The translations under genes and the position numbers were made by a program. This document shows positions 42,313 through 49,360 of a stretch of 64,000 bases of DNA, in pieces. The DNA is taken from contig NZ_CP116034.1 of assembly GCF_027945075.1 (NCBI RefSeq), positions 3,410,001 through 3,474,000 on the forward strand, in the 5' to 3' direction. Source of the stretch: Chryseobacterium sp. CY350 (GTDB lineage: Bacteria > Bacteroidota > Bacteroidia > Flavobacteriales > Weeksellaceae). Each line of letters starts with the position of its first letter. Positions within the stretch are counted from its first letter, which is position 1. The notes under the pieces were generated by a model. The model did no database searches. It saw nothing but the letters and a program-made list of their open reading frames with translations, and was not told the DNA's origin.

Positions 42313-43830
42313 ATGAAATTTAATTTTTTAAGAAAAGAGAATAAAGTAGTCATGAACTACGAAGGTGCAAAAGCTTATACAATGACACCTGCAGAAGAAC
42401 TATACAGTGCTGTTGTTACAACAGGATTATCAAACGCAACCTATGAAAAAGGAAATGACAGATTGGCGAGAATCCAAGCTTTGATTCTGAAAAACGATCC
42501 TGAATTCGTAGCAAAATTGGCAATCTATGCAAGAAAAGATATGTATTTGCGTTCAATTCCACTGGTTTTGACTACCGAATTGGCGAAACAGACTTCAGGT
42601 ACAGACTTGGTAAGCAGAACCGTTGACGGTGTTATTCAAAGAGCAGACGAAATCACAGAATTGTTGGCGTATTACCAATTGGCCAACGAAAGAACGGATA
42701 CTAAAAAGTTGAATAGACTTTCAAAACAGATCCAAAAAGGTTTGGTGAAATCTTTCAATAAATTTGATGAATATCAATTTGCAAAATACAACAGAAAAGC
42801 AGAAGTTACTTTGAAAGACGCTTTGTTTTTGGTTCACCCGAAAGCAAAAGACGAAAATCAGCAGGCAATTTTCAACAAAATCGTAAATGATTCGTTGGAA
42901 ACTCCATACACTTGGGAAGTTGAACTTTCAGTTTTGGGTCAGACAAAATTTGCCGATGAAGCAGAAAGAAGATTAGCTTTCAAAAACAAATGGGAAGAAT
43001 TGATTTTCAGTAACAAACTAGGTTATATGGCAACGTTGAGAAACTTGCGAAATATCTTAGAAGCTAAGGTTTCTTCAGATGCAATGTTCAAAGTGTGCAA
43101 CTATCTGTCAGACGAAAAGGCGGTGAGAAATTCAAAACAATTGCCATTCAGATTTTTGTCTGCGTATAGAGAATTGAAAACGATCGATTCACCCTATTTG
43201 TCATCAATTTTGGAAGCATTGGAAGATGCGGTGATGGTGAGTGCAAAAAACATCAAAGGTTTTGGTTTCGATACTTCGGTGGTGATTGCGGCAGACGTTT
43301 CGGGTTCGATGCAACAGCCTGTTTCTGCGAAATCTAAGGTTTTGTTGTACGATATCGGTTTGCTCATGTCGATGATGTTGCAGTCGCAGTGCAAAAATGT
43401 AGTTACGGGTATTTTTGGTGATCGTTGGAAAAGAGTTCCGATGCCTAAAAATGGTATCCTGAGAAACGTAGATGCTTTCTACAAGCGGGAAGGTGAAGTG
43501 GGTTACTCCACAAACGGTTATTTGGTGATCGAAGATTTGATCAGAAAAAGAGAAAAAGTAGATAAAGTGATGTTGTTCACCGATACTCAGCTTTGGGATA
43601 GCAATGGTGGTAGAAATTCTTTCGAAAATTCATGGAATCAATACAAAAGTTTCAATCCAAATGCAAAATTGTATATTTTTGATTTGACGGGTTACGGAAA
43701 ACAACCGTTGGATGTCAGAAAAAATGATGTGTATCTTATTGCAGGTTGGTCCGACAAAATTTTCGACGTACTGAATGCTCTGGAAGACCGAAAGTCTGGT
43801 GTAGAAATGATTAAAAAAGTAGTGCTGTAA
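42313..43830 (+). CDS. Ro60 homologue (TROVE plus vWA)
   Basis: The protein has 505 residues from the ATG at 42313; an in-frame ATG at 42274 is closer to the promoter but adds a poor N-terminus. The N-terminal TROVE/HEAT-repeat ring (about residues 20-290) contains NDPEFVAKLAIYARKDMYLR and RFLSAYREL. The C-terminal vWA domain has an intact MIDAS, DVSGSM, with Asp328, Ser330 and Ser332, plus LFTDTQLW. Bacterial Ro (Rsr) binds Y RNAs and misfolded RNAs and helps exonucleases. Here tRNA-like and Y-RNA-like arrays lie on both sides and exonucleases are adjacent, under matching promoters. Confidence 0.95.
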   Translation: MKFNFLRKENKVVMNYEGAKAYTMTPAEELYSAVVTTGLSNATYEKGNDRLARIQALILKNDPEFVAKLAIYARKDMYLRSIPLVLTTELAKQTSGTDLVSRTVDGVIQRADEITELLAYYQLANERTDTKKLNRLSKQIQKGLVKSFNKFDEYQFAKYNRKAEVTLKDALFLVHPKAKDENQQAIFNKIVNDSLETPYTWEVELSVLGQTKFADEAERRLAFKNKWEELIFSNKLGYMATLRNLRNILEAKVSSDAMFKVCNYLSDEKAVRNSKQLPFRFLSAYRELKTIDSPYLSSILEALEDAVMVSAKNIKGFGFDTSVVIAADVSGSMQQPVSAKSKVLLYDIGLLMSMMLQSQCKNVVTGIFGDRWKRVPMPKNGILRNVDAFYKREGEVGYSTNGYLVIEDLIRKREKVDKVMLFTDTQLWDSNGGRNSFENSWNQYKSFNPNAKLYIFDLTGYGKQPLDVRKNDVYLIAGWSDKIFDVLNALEDRKSGVEMIKKVVL

Positions 43831-43875
43831 AAGGCACTGCTTTTAAAAATAAAACTAATAACCATTAATTTTTTT

Positions 43876-43971
43876 AGGAGCCTAATCCCGCTTTCCGCTA
43901 TATCTTTTTCGCCAGCACTTTTTTTTAAAGCCATTTCAGAAAAAGGATGTCACTTCAATCGGGGCTAGGAA
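43876..43971. repeat. Dispersed repeat C, copy 3
   Basis: It contains AGCCTAATCCCGCTTTCCGC and ends CTTCAATCGGGGCTAGGA. It follows the Ro60 gene. Confidence 0.7.
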
Positions 43972-43984
43972 TAAAAATTATAAC

Positions 43985-44437
43985 ATGAAAAATATTACTT
44001 TAGATCTTATAAAAGGCATTTTATACACATATGCAGACTTAAATACTCCAAATTGTAATTTATCTTATGAATATGAAATAATTGAAATGGAATTAGACAA
44101 AGATGAATCTATTTTTTTGAGAAATAAATTTCATCTTCAAGAAGAATGTTTATTTACTATTGAAAATATCAGTATCGGAGAATTTCAAAAATCTCTAAAA
44201 AAATGGTTATTCAAAAATGGAGAAATCATTAAGTTGGAAATTAGTGAGAGAAGAGAAAATGTTTTTATCGAATTATTTTTTAGAGATTTAAATAATTTGA
44301 TAAATATTAAAAACATTTTAACTTCAAAGTTTAGTGATTCCAATGAAACATACTATGAATTGGGAATTTACTACGAATATTTTTTCATAGTAGGAGATAA
44401 GAATAAATACCTTCTCTATTTTAAATACGAAGATTAA
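43985..44437 (+). CDS. Hypothetical protein downstream of Ro60
   Basis: The 150-residue acidic protein is soluble and probably alpha/beta, with alternating strands such as GEIIKLEISERRENVFIELF. I do not recognise a family. It lies between the Ro60 gene and two structured RNA elements. Its low GC content is like that of other genes in the island. Confidence 0.55.
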   Translation: MKNITLDLIKGILYTYADLNTPNCNLSYEYEIIEMELDKDESIFLRNKFHLQEECLFTIENISIGEFQKSLKKWLFKNGEIIKLEISERRENVFIELFFRDLNNLINIKNILTSKFSDSNETYYELGIYYEYFFIVGDKNKYLLYFKYED

Positions 44438-44442
44438 CAAAT

Positions 44443-44514
44443 AACCGATGCGTAAGAAAAGAAATTCTTCGACTTCCAATTGAAAAATGAGTCTTTTCGT
44501 CAGATTGTTCGGTT
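44443..44514 (+). ncRNA. Structured RNA element E, copy 1
   Basis: The outer stem is AACCGA/TCGGTT and the inner stem GAAAAGA/TCTTTTC. The 5' junction reads TGCGTAA and the apical part contains TTCTTCGA. Copies 2 and 3 have the same layout with different but complementary stem bases. Confidence 0.7.
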
Positions 44515-44519
44515 TTAAT

Positions 44520-44606
44520 AACCAATGTCGTAAAATAAGAGTTCCATCGTCAAACTTAAAATGTGAACAACATTCAAGAACTCTTATAACTTGTTACTTG
44601 GTTTTT
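44520..44606 (+). ncRNA. Structured RNA element E, copy 2
   Basis: Outer stem AACCAA/TTGGTT, inner stem ATAAGAGTT/AACTCTTAT, and an extra apical hairpin AATGT/ACATT. The 5' junction reads TGTCGTAA. A T-run follows, so it may also terminate transcription before the next gene. Confidence 0.7.
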
Positions 44607-44622
44607 AATTAAAATATAATTC

Positions 44623-45150
44623 ATGGGAAATATGTTACACAGAATTGAACAGGATATTAAAGAAGGCAGAAAGAAAAAGGCCTGTGACAGATTGAGAAAT
44701 ATGATTAATCAATTTCCAGATGATATTTTGTTGAGAGAAAAATTGGCTCAGCTTTATTATGATTCTGGATTTAAGGATGAAGCCGGAAAATATTGGATCT
44801 TGTCTGAACCGCAGAATTTCGAAATGAAAGAAGCGGTTGAAATATACAGAAAGTCTTTCAGTAACTCAGGAAATGCTATCTTAAAAGATATTGTCTTTCG
44901 TGGAAATAAAACTCAACTTTCAGACTTCGCTCAAAATACTTTAAAAGAATTGGAATCTGACAGTTTAAAGAAAACAAAACGCATTCCTGACTTTAAACCC
45001 AAAAACAGAGAAAAAGGAAATTATACGGAATCTAAAAATGGCTTTTTTAGTAATGTCGGGTTTTATTTGTTCATTGGAGGAGTTATTTTGCTTCCAATCT
45101 TAGGATTTGTAAAGCTTTTAGAAATAATAAACTTTTTATTTTTAAAATAA
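44623..45150 (+). CDS. TPR-like protein with C-terminal membrane helix
   Basis: The 175-residue protein starts with two TPR-like helices (DIKEGRKKKACDRLRNMINQ and REKLAQLYYDSGFKDEAGKY), then a charged linker, and ends with a membrane helix starting VGFYLFIGGVILLP. It may be a tail-anchored scaffold. It lies between structured RNA elements and just before the second RNA array. I do not recognise a family, and a link to Ro60 is only positional. Confidence 0.6.
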   Translation: MGNMLHRIEQDIKEGRKKKACDRLRNMINQFPDDILLREKLAQLYYDSGFKDEAGKYWILSEPQNFEMKEAVEIYRKSFSNSGNAILKDIVFRGNKTQLSDFAQNTLKELESDSLKKTKRIPDFKPKNREKGNYTESKNGFFSNVGFYLFIGGVILLPILGFVKLLEIINFLFLK

Positions 45151-45158
45151 ATTTCAAC

Positions 45159-45194
45159 TGCGAAAAAAGGTTGCGTACTGATAATGTAATTTGC
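45159..45194 (+). promoter_or_regulatory. Direct-repeat promoter, copy 4 (before the second RNA array)
   Basis: TGCGAA at 45159 and TGCGTA at 45172 are 13 bases apart; nine bases later TAATTTGC partly matches TAnnTTTG. There is no protein gene downstream, so the product is the RNA array. Confidence 0.6.
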
Positions 45195-45230
45195 TGTAAC
45201 AAAAAAACAAGAACAAACAAAACTTAAAAT

Positions 45231-45301
45231 AATCGATGCCGTAAGAAAGAGTTCCTTCGAATTCAAATTGAAAAAAGTCTCTTTCAAAATTTTGCTCGAT
45301 T
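45231..45301 (+). ncRNA. Structured RNA element E, copy 3
   Basis: Outer stem AATCGA/TCGATT and inner stem GAAAGAG/CTCTTTC covary with copies 1 and 2. The 5' junction is TGCCGTAA and the apical part TTCCTTCGAATTC. It is the first element after the direct-repeat promoter. Confidence 0.7.
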
Positions 45302-45314
45302 TAAAATTACTTAC

Positions 45315-45369
45315 AAGTGCCGTTGATAAGAGTTACTTCGTTATTTTACAAAGGTTCGAATCCTTTCGC
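45315..45369 (+). ncRNA. tRNA-like unit A (core motif plus T-arm only)
   Basis: TGCCGT-N12-CTTCG is followed by a perfect T-arm AAAGG-TTCGAAT-CCTTT. No matching D-arm or acceptor 5' strand is seen upstream. It looks like the 3' half of the units that follow. Confidence 0.5.
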
Positions 45370-45531
45370 CGAAAGGTGTGGTCGAGTGGCTAGACAATTT
45401 TTAAGACAGCTTTTATCAGAATTTGCCTTGTAATTTTAGAAATAATATAAAACATACAAATCAAGTGTCGTTTTAGAATCATACTTCGATATTTAATCTT
45501 TGGGTCGCAGGTTCGAGCCCTGCCTTTTCTT
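45370..45531 (+). ncRNA. tRNA-like unit B with large insert in place of anticodon arm
   Basis: The acceptor CGAAAGG/CTTTTCT pairs at six of seven positions, a D region reads GTCGAGTGGCTAGAC, and the T-arm GCAGG-TTCGAGC-CCTGC is perfect. Between them lie about 110 bases with GACAGCTT pairing to AAGTGTC and the core TGTCGT-N12-CTTCG. Confidence 0.6.
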
Positions 45532-45533
45532 CG

Positions 45534-45675
45534 GGAAAAGTAGCTCAGTTGGTAGAGCAAAAGCACTGAAAGATTCTATACTTTTTACCTTGATTTAAAA
45601 TAAAAACAAGTGCCGTAGAGTAGTGTTACTTCGCTGTCACCGACGAGGTCGCAGGTTCGAGTCCTGCCTTTTTAA
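45534..45675 (+). ncRNA. tRNA-like unit C with large insert in place of anticodon arm
   Basis: D-arm GCTC-AGTTGGTA-GAGC and T-arm GCAGG-TTCGAGT-CCTGC are perfect, and the acceptor GGAAAAG/CTTTTTA mostly pairs. The roughly 90-base insert has GCACT pairing with AGTGC around a long AT-rich loop, then TGCCGT-N12-CTTCG. Confidence 0.65.
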
Positions 45676-45684
45676 GGGAAATTT

Positions 45685-45785
45685 TATAAAGTAGCTCAGA
45701 TGGTTAGAGCACGACTACACTTTTTGATCATTGCCTTGTTTTAAAATATAAAGTGTCGTAGAGAAAAGATACTTCGCCTCACAAT
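45685..45785 (+). ncRNA. tRNA-like unit D (5' half plus insert)
   Basis: D-arm GCTC-AGATGGTTA-GAGC is perfect. The insert has CACTTT/AAAGTG flanked by CTA/TAG and the core TGTCGT-N12-CTTCG. A matching T-arm and acceptor 3' strand are not found directly; the next T-arm belongs to unit E. Confidence 0.5.
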
Positions 45786-45853
45786 TGGGGAGGAATAGCG
45801 CAGTCGGTAACTCCGGCAAGGTTATCCGGTTCGACTCCGGCTAGACATGCCCC
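45786..45853 (+). ncRNA. Minimal tRNA-like unit E without anticodon arm
   Basis: About 68 bases: GGGG at the 5' end can pair with CCCC at the 3' end, AGCGCAGTCGGTAAC resembles a D-arm, and CCGG-TTCGACT-CCGG is a T-arm. Only about 14 bases lie between the arms, too few for an anticodon arm. Confidence 0.5.
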
Positions 45854-45897
45854 GCAATCTCTTTTCTCGATTTTTACCTTTTGTTTTTTTATAAACA

Positions 45898-45930
45898 AGA
45901 TGAGCCCGCATTTTAGCGGGCTCATCTTTT
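45898..45930 (+). terminator. Terminator of the second RNA array
   Basis: AGATGAGCCCGC pairs perfectly with GCGGGCTCATCT and is followed by T4. It marks the end of the array transcript. Confidence 0.9.
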
Positions 45931-46041
45931 ACTTTTATATTTCGAATCAGAACCTGACCAATTTCATTTTAGAATATCGTGCAGTTCTGATTTATTATTT
46001 GTCAAAAAAAACTACATTTTCAACGTTGTACGCTTTAAATT

Positions 46042-46374
46042 TTATTGAATCTCGTCTTCACAGATTTTCTTCCACTTTGCAATGGTCGTTCTGCTGATTT
46101 TGTACTGTTTAGAAATATAGTTACTCGAGAAACCGTGTTGCTTTTGATAATTCAGAATTTTCAACATTGTTTCTTTGTCATAAGTCCTAAGTTTTTGGTT
46201 GTTTTCCTGACTTTCTTTCGATTGTTTAAAAATTTTATCATTAAACTTTATTACTTCATCGCTGGTGTTGAGGCTCTTCAGGAGTTCTTTTACTTTAGCA
46301 TCCTTCAATTTTTCAGGATGCTGTTCCTTCAGAAGATCGTGATAAATCTTGCTGTAATTAGGTTTCATTTTCAT
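46042..46374 (-). CDS. Helix-turn-helix orphan protein 1
   Basis: The 110-residue protein is helical and ends with a helix-turn-helix of the type NYISKQYKISRTTIAKWKKI, like the DNA-binding part of transposase-type or Fis-like proteins. No catalytic transposase domain follows. It is 13 bases downstream of another HTH protein of similar design, and the two were probably one transcription unit. Such pairs are often labelled transposase in Chryseobacterium, but no terminal repeats are seen here. Confidence 0.6.
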   Translation of the reverse strand: MKMKPNYSKIYHDLLKEQHPEKLKDAKVKELLKSLNTSDEVIKFNDKIFKQSKESQENNQKLRTYDKETMLKILNYQKQHGFSSNYISKQYKISRTTIAKWKKICEDEIQ

Positions 46375-46387
46375 AATGATTTGGTGA

Positions 46388-46807
46388 TTATTGTTGCTTT
46401 TTTTGAAGCCAACGATGAAGTGTGCTTTTCGGTATTGAGTACTCTTTGATCACATCTGCCTGCGTCATTTCTCCAGAATCAATCTTTTTTATAATAAAAT
46501 CTTTGATCTCCTGAGTATAGATATTTTTTCTGAATTGTGGTGTCTTATCCGATTTTTGATTCGTTTTGTTCACTGCGGCAGGTGGAGCATAGAGAATCAG
46601 GTGAGAACTGTATAATCTGAAAAAATCGTACTCCAAAAGTTTAGACCATCTTAGAAGAATGTCTGTATCGATAGACTTGCTTTCGTAAACACTGTTTACA
46701 AAATCTTCATCTTTATTTAAAAAATTGCAGATCCTTTCGATTGTGATCTCTTTTTGATCTACAAGTTGCTTTATAGCCTGGCCTATATTTATTACTTTGT
46801 ATAACAT
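46388..46807 (-). CDS. Helix-turn-helix orphan protein 2
   Basis: The 139-residue protein has an N-terminal XRE-like helical region (ITIERICNFLNKDEDFVNSV) and a C-terminal helix-turn-helix (MTQADVIKEYSIPKSTLHRW). It overlaps nothing and lies directly upstream of its partner on the minus strand. The two-HTH design suggests a regulator rather than a complete transposase. The trigger and targets are unknown. Confidence 0.6.
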   Translation of the reverse strand: MLYKVINIGQAIKQLVDQKEITIERICNFLNKDEDFVNSVYESKSIDTDILLRWSKLLEYDFFRLYSSHLILYAPPAAVNKTNQKSDKTPQFRKNIYTQEIKDFIIKKIDSGEMTQADVIKEYSIPKSTLHRWLQKKQQ

Positions 46808-47730
46808 TTATCAATAAAAATTTATTTTTAAATATTTTTCAATAATCAGTAACTGATAAGCATTTGTGTGTTTAAAAAAATTGTGAAACTTCACAGAAAT
46901 CTACAAGAATAGATTTGGTAAAAATGAAACAGTAATTAAATAGTTAAAGCTAATCTCTTAAGATATATTTTAGCTGTAAAATCTTTTAATCGCTCATTTT
47001 TTACACATCATAGACGAGGGGTTCTAAGATATGCGGCAATATTCTTATAATTAATAAAAAAAATTAAATTTTGTGAGCAGGCAATCATATCATATACGAA
47101 TTAATGCAGTAATAAGATTGTTTATTATATAATTATTAATTATACTAAATTACTCTTCAAAATTACATAAAAATTGCTTATAAAAAGCATTATTTGTTTT
47201 TAATAATTTACCAGTCATAACTAATTTATGTTATCGAATGATCATTTGCAAATTCTCATATATGTGAAAATTCAAAATGAACTGTTTATTTTAATTAAAT
47301 GTGCCAAATAATGTAAGTTTATAAGCTTTAATTTGGGAAACATATTACCAAAAGGATGCCATTTAACAATCCATAAGCTTGATTTTGCTGCTGAGCTATT
47401 TCAATTATGTCAATTCATATCTTTCTTGAGCCTTAAAGAGTATTAATATTTATTATCTTTATTTTGTAAATTCTTCAAAAATTTCCTGCACTTTATCTTT
47501 TTTCTTTTAATGTGAAATCAATTCTGAATCTGCCATTTCTCCTCATCTAAAGTTTGTCAAATTAATGCTTTGTTTTCCAATTTTTAGTTTAGTAAAATTA
47601 AAATACAAAAAACATCAATACATATGATTACGAATTGTAATAACTCTGTGCTCAATTTTATTAAAAAACAAATTCAACACATTGTTTTTCACTAAAAAAT
47701 CATAAAGTTTCATAAAAAAAATGGTCTCTA
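46808..47730. other. Gene-free AT-rich stretch
   Basis: I find no convincing coding frame, RNA gene or repeat in these 0.9 kb. It is very AT-rich, with scattered short palindromes. Its downstream end carries the ter operon promoter. Confidence 0.5.
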
Positions 47731-47761
47731 TTTTGGTATAATGATAAAAATTTTATCTTTG
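47731..47761 (+). promoter_or_regulatory. Promoter of the ter operon (TTTG-N19-TAnnTTTG)
   Basis: TTTG at 47731-47734 is separated by exactly 19 bases from TATCTTTG at 47754-47761, the consensus Bacteroidota housekeeping promoter. The first gene starts about 100 bases downstream. Confidence 0.8.
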
Positions 47762-47859
47762 GGTAGAATTGAAAAATTCAAACACGATTGATTTAAAATA
47801 TATGATCAATTAATAGATCTTTTTCAATAAAGCTAAAAACTAATTTAACTTAAATCATT

Positions 47860-48534
47860 TTGAAAACAGATATCGACATCCAAAATCATTCACATTTTTC
47901 TTTTGATCTTTGGCTCACTTTAATAAAATCTCATCCAGAATTTAAAACCAAAAGAGTTGAGCTGTTTTCTTCTTTTTTTGAAGTTGATAAACCGATTGGT
48001 GAAGTTGCAAAAGTTGTAAAATATTACGACGATCTTTGCAATACGATCAATGAAGTGATTGGCGGAAATGTGGATACTTTCGAGATTTATCTCTTGATTC
48101 TAAATTCTTTAGAAATTGATTTAAAAAATTTGAATAAAGACAAACTCAACAAATTTTACCAAAAAAGTGAAGACTTATTTCTGGAATACAGACCGGTTAT
48201 CATTTTCGAAAATTTACATGACTTTTTTGACGAAATCAAAAACCAGGGAAAAACCATTAATATTCTCAGTAACACAGGTTTTATTAAAGGAAAAACCATG
48301 AGAAAATTCCTGATACACGAAAATCTTGATCAGTATATAGATTTCCATATTTATTCTGATGAACTGAAGATTTCTAAACCCAATCCGCTGGTCTTTCAGG
48401 AAGTGAAAAATTTAATTAAAAATCAGGATTTACAAATGAATCATATTTTGCACATTGGTGATAATCCGATTGCAGATTATAAAGGAGCCAAAGATTTCGG
48501 TTTCAACGCACATTTACTAAAACACACAATATAA
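47860..48534 (+). CDS. HAD-like hydrolase of a Ter cluster
   Basis: The 224-residue protein starts at a TTG (no closer ATG keeps the first motif). Motif I reads FDLWLTLIKSHP, where the second Asp of the usual DxDxT is Trp; this variant is typical of the HAD proteins in Ter clusters. Motif II is NILSNTGF, motif III KISKPNP and motif IV HIGDNPIADYKGA. In Ter systems these HAD proteins are proposed to act in making or processing a nucleotide-like metabolite. It is followed one base after its stop by the PRTase-like gene. Confidence 0.8.
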   Translation: MKTDIDIQNHSHFSFDLWLTLIKSHPEFKTKRVELFSSFFEVDKPIGEVAKVVKYYDDLCNTINEVIGGNVDTFEIYLLILNSLEIDLKNLNKDKLNKFYQKSEDLFLEYRPVIIFENLHDFFDEIKNQGKTINILSNTGFIKGKTMRKFLIHENLDQYIDFHIYSDELKISKPNPLVFQEVKNLIKNQDLQMNHILHIGDNPIADYKGAKDFGFNAHLLKHTI

Positions 48535-48535
48535 T

Positions 48536-49360
48536 ATGAACAAAAGATACAGTTTGCATCATATTCATTCGGCGGACGAATTTACGTTTTCACCTGCTGA
48601 ATACAGTTATTTCAAATATGGTGATAAGTCATATGCAGAGAAATTTGCCAAAGAATTATTTCAGGGCTTTATTGCTCATCATGGCGAAATTTTAGATACA
48701 GATAAAGAGATTCTCGTATTGCCGAGTCCCTACATGGCAATTCCTACGGCTTCTAATTTTCTGTGTTTTTACTTTAAGAAACAACTTGATTTTTATCTTT
48801 TTCAGAAGGGAAAAAAGTCGAGTATTTTATCGAAAATCAATAGAAATCACACCTATACAACCGATTACGGAACTTTAAGTTTTGAAGACCGTAAGAATTT
48901 AATCGGGAACGATACTTATTATCTTGACAAAGATTTTCTGAGAGGAAAACTCTGTATTTTTATAGACGATATAAAAATCACCGGAAGTCATGAATTTACA
49001 GTCAATAAAATTTTGGATGAATTTGATGTAAAGGCAGATTTTCTATTCATGTATTATGCTGAATTGATGAATCTTGATATTGATCCCAAAATTGAAAATT
49101 ATTTTAATTATCACTCGGTGAAAAATGTAGAAGATGTTACAGAAGTGATGTTGAAGCCAAGTTTTCAGTTTAACACCAGAATTGTAAAATATATTTTAGG
49201 TCTGGAATCAAGTAATTTTGATTATCTTACGTCTAAAATAAAAAAAGAGCAGATGGATCATCTTCTCGAGTTGGCAATAAGTAACAATTATCATTTAATA
49301 AAAGAATACGAAACTAACATAAACACTTTAACACAAACAGAACTTAATTATGGCTATTAA
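48536..49360 (+). CDS. Phosphoribosyltransferase-like protein of a Ter cluster
   Basis: The 274-residue protein has a PRTase core with the PRPP-binding motif LCIFIDDIKITGSHE at about residues 138-152. The C-terminal third is helical. It is coupled to the HAD gene upstream and overlaps terD by 11 bases. PRTase-like proteins of this kind are described in Ter-associated biosynthetic modules with HAD and ATP-grasp partners. An ATP-grasp partner is not found in this operon. Confidence 0.75.
   Translation: MNKRYSLHHIHSADEFTFSPAEYSYFKYGDKSYAEKFAKELFQGFIAHHGEILDTDKEILVLPSPYMAIPTASNFLCFYFKKQLDFYLFQKGKKSSILSKINRNHTYTTDYGTLSFEDRKNLIGNDTYYLDKDFLRGKLCIFIDDIKITGSHEFTVNKILDEFDVKADFLFMYYAELMNLDIDPKIENYFNYHSVKNVEDVTEVMLKPSFQFNTRIVKYILGLESSNFDYLTSKIKKEQMDHLLELAISNNYHLIKEYETNINTLTQTELNYGY

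Noticed and set aside
45370-45785. Group I or group II introns in tRNA anticodon loops
   Set aside because: The inserts are only about 70-110 bases, lack group I core elements or a domain V, and no intact anticodon stem flanks a splice site.
45786-45853. tmRNA end (tRNA-like domain)
   Set aside because: No tag-peptide reading frame or long pseudoknot region lies between 5' and 3' parts, and the 3' end lacks the tmRNA acceptor pattern.
46045-46449. A 134-codon plus-strand frame opposite the HTH genes
   Set aside because: It is antisense to two plausible genes and its translation is hydrophobic low-complexity typical of a shadow frame.
46042-46807. A complete insertion sequence
   Set aside because: The two HTH proteins lack a DDE or serine/tyrosine recombinase domain and no terminal inverted repeats are visible around them.
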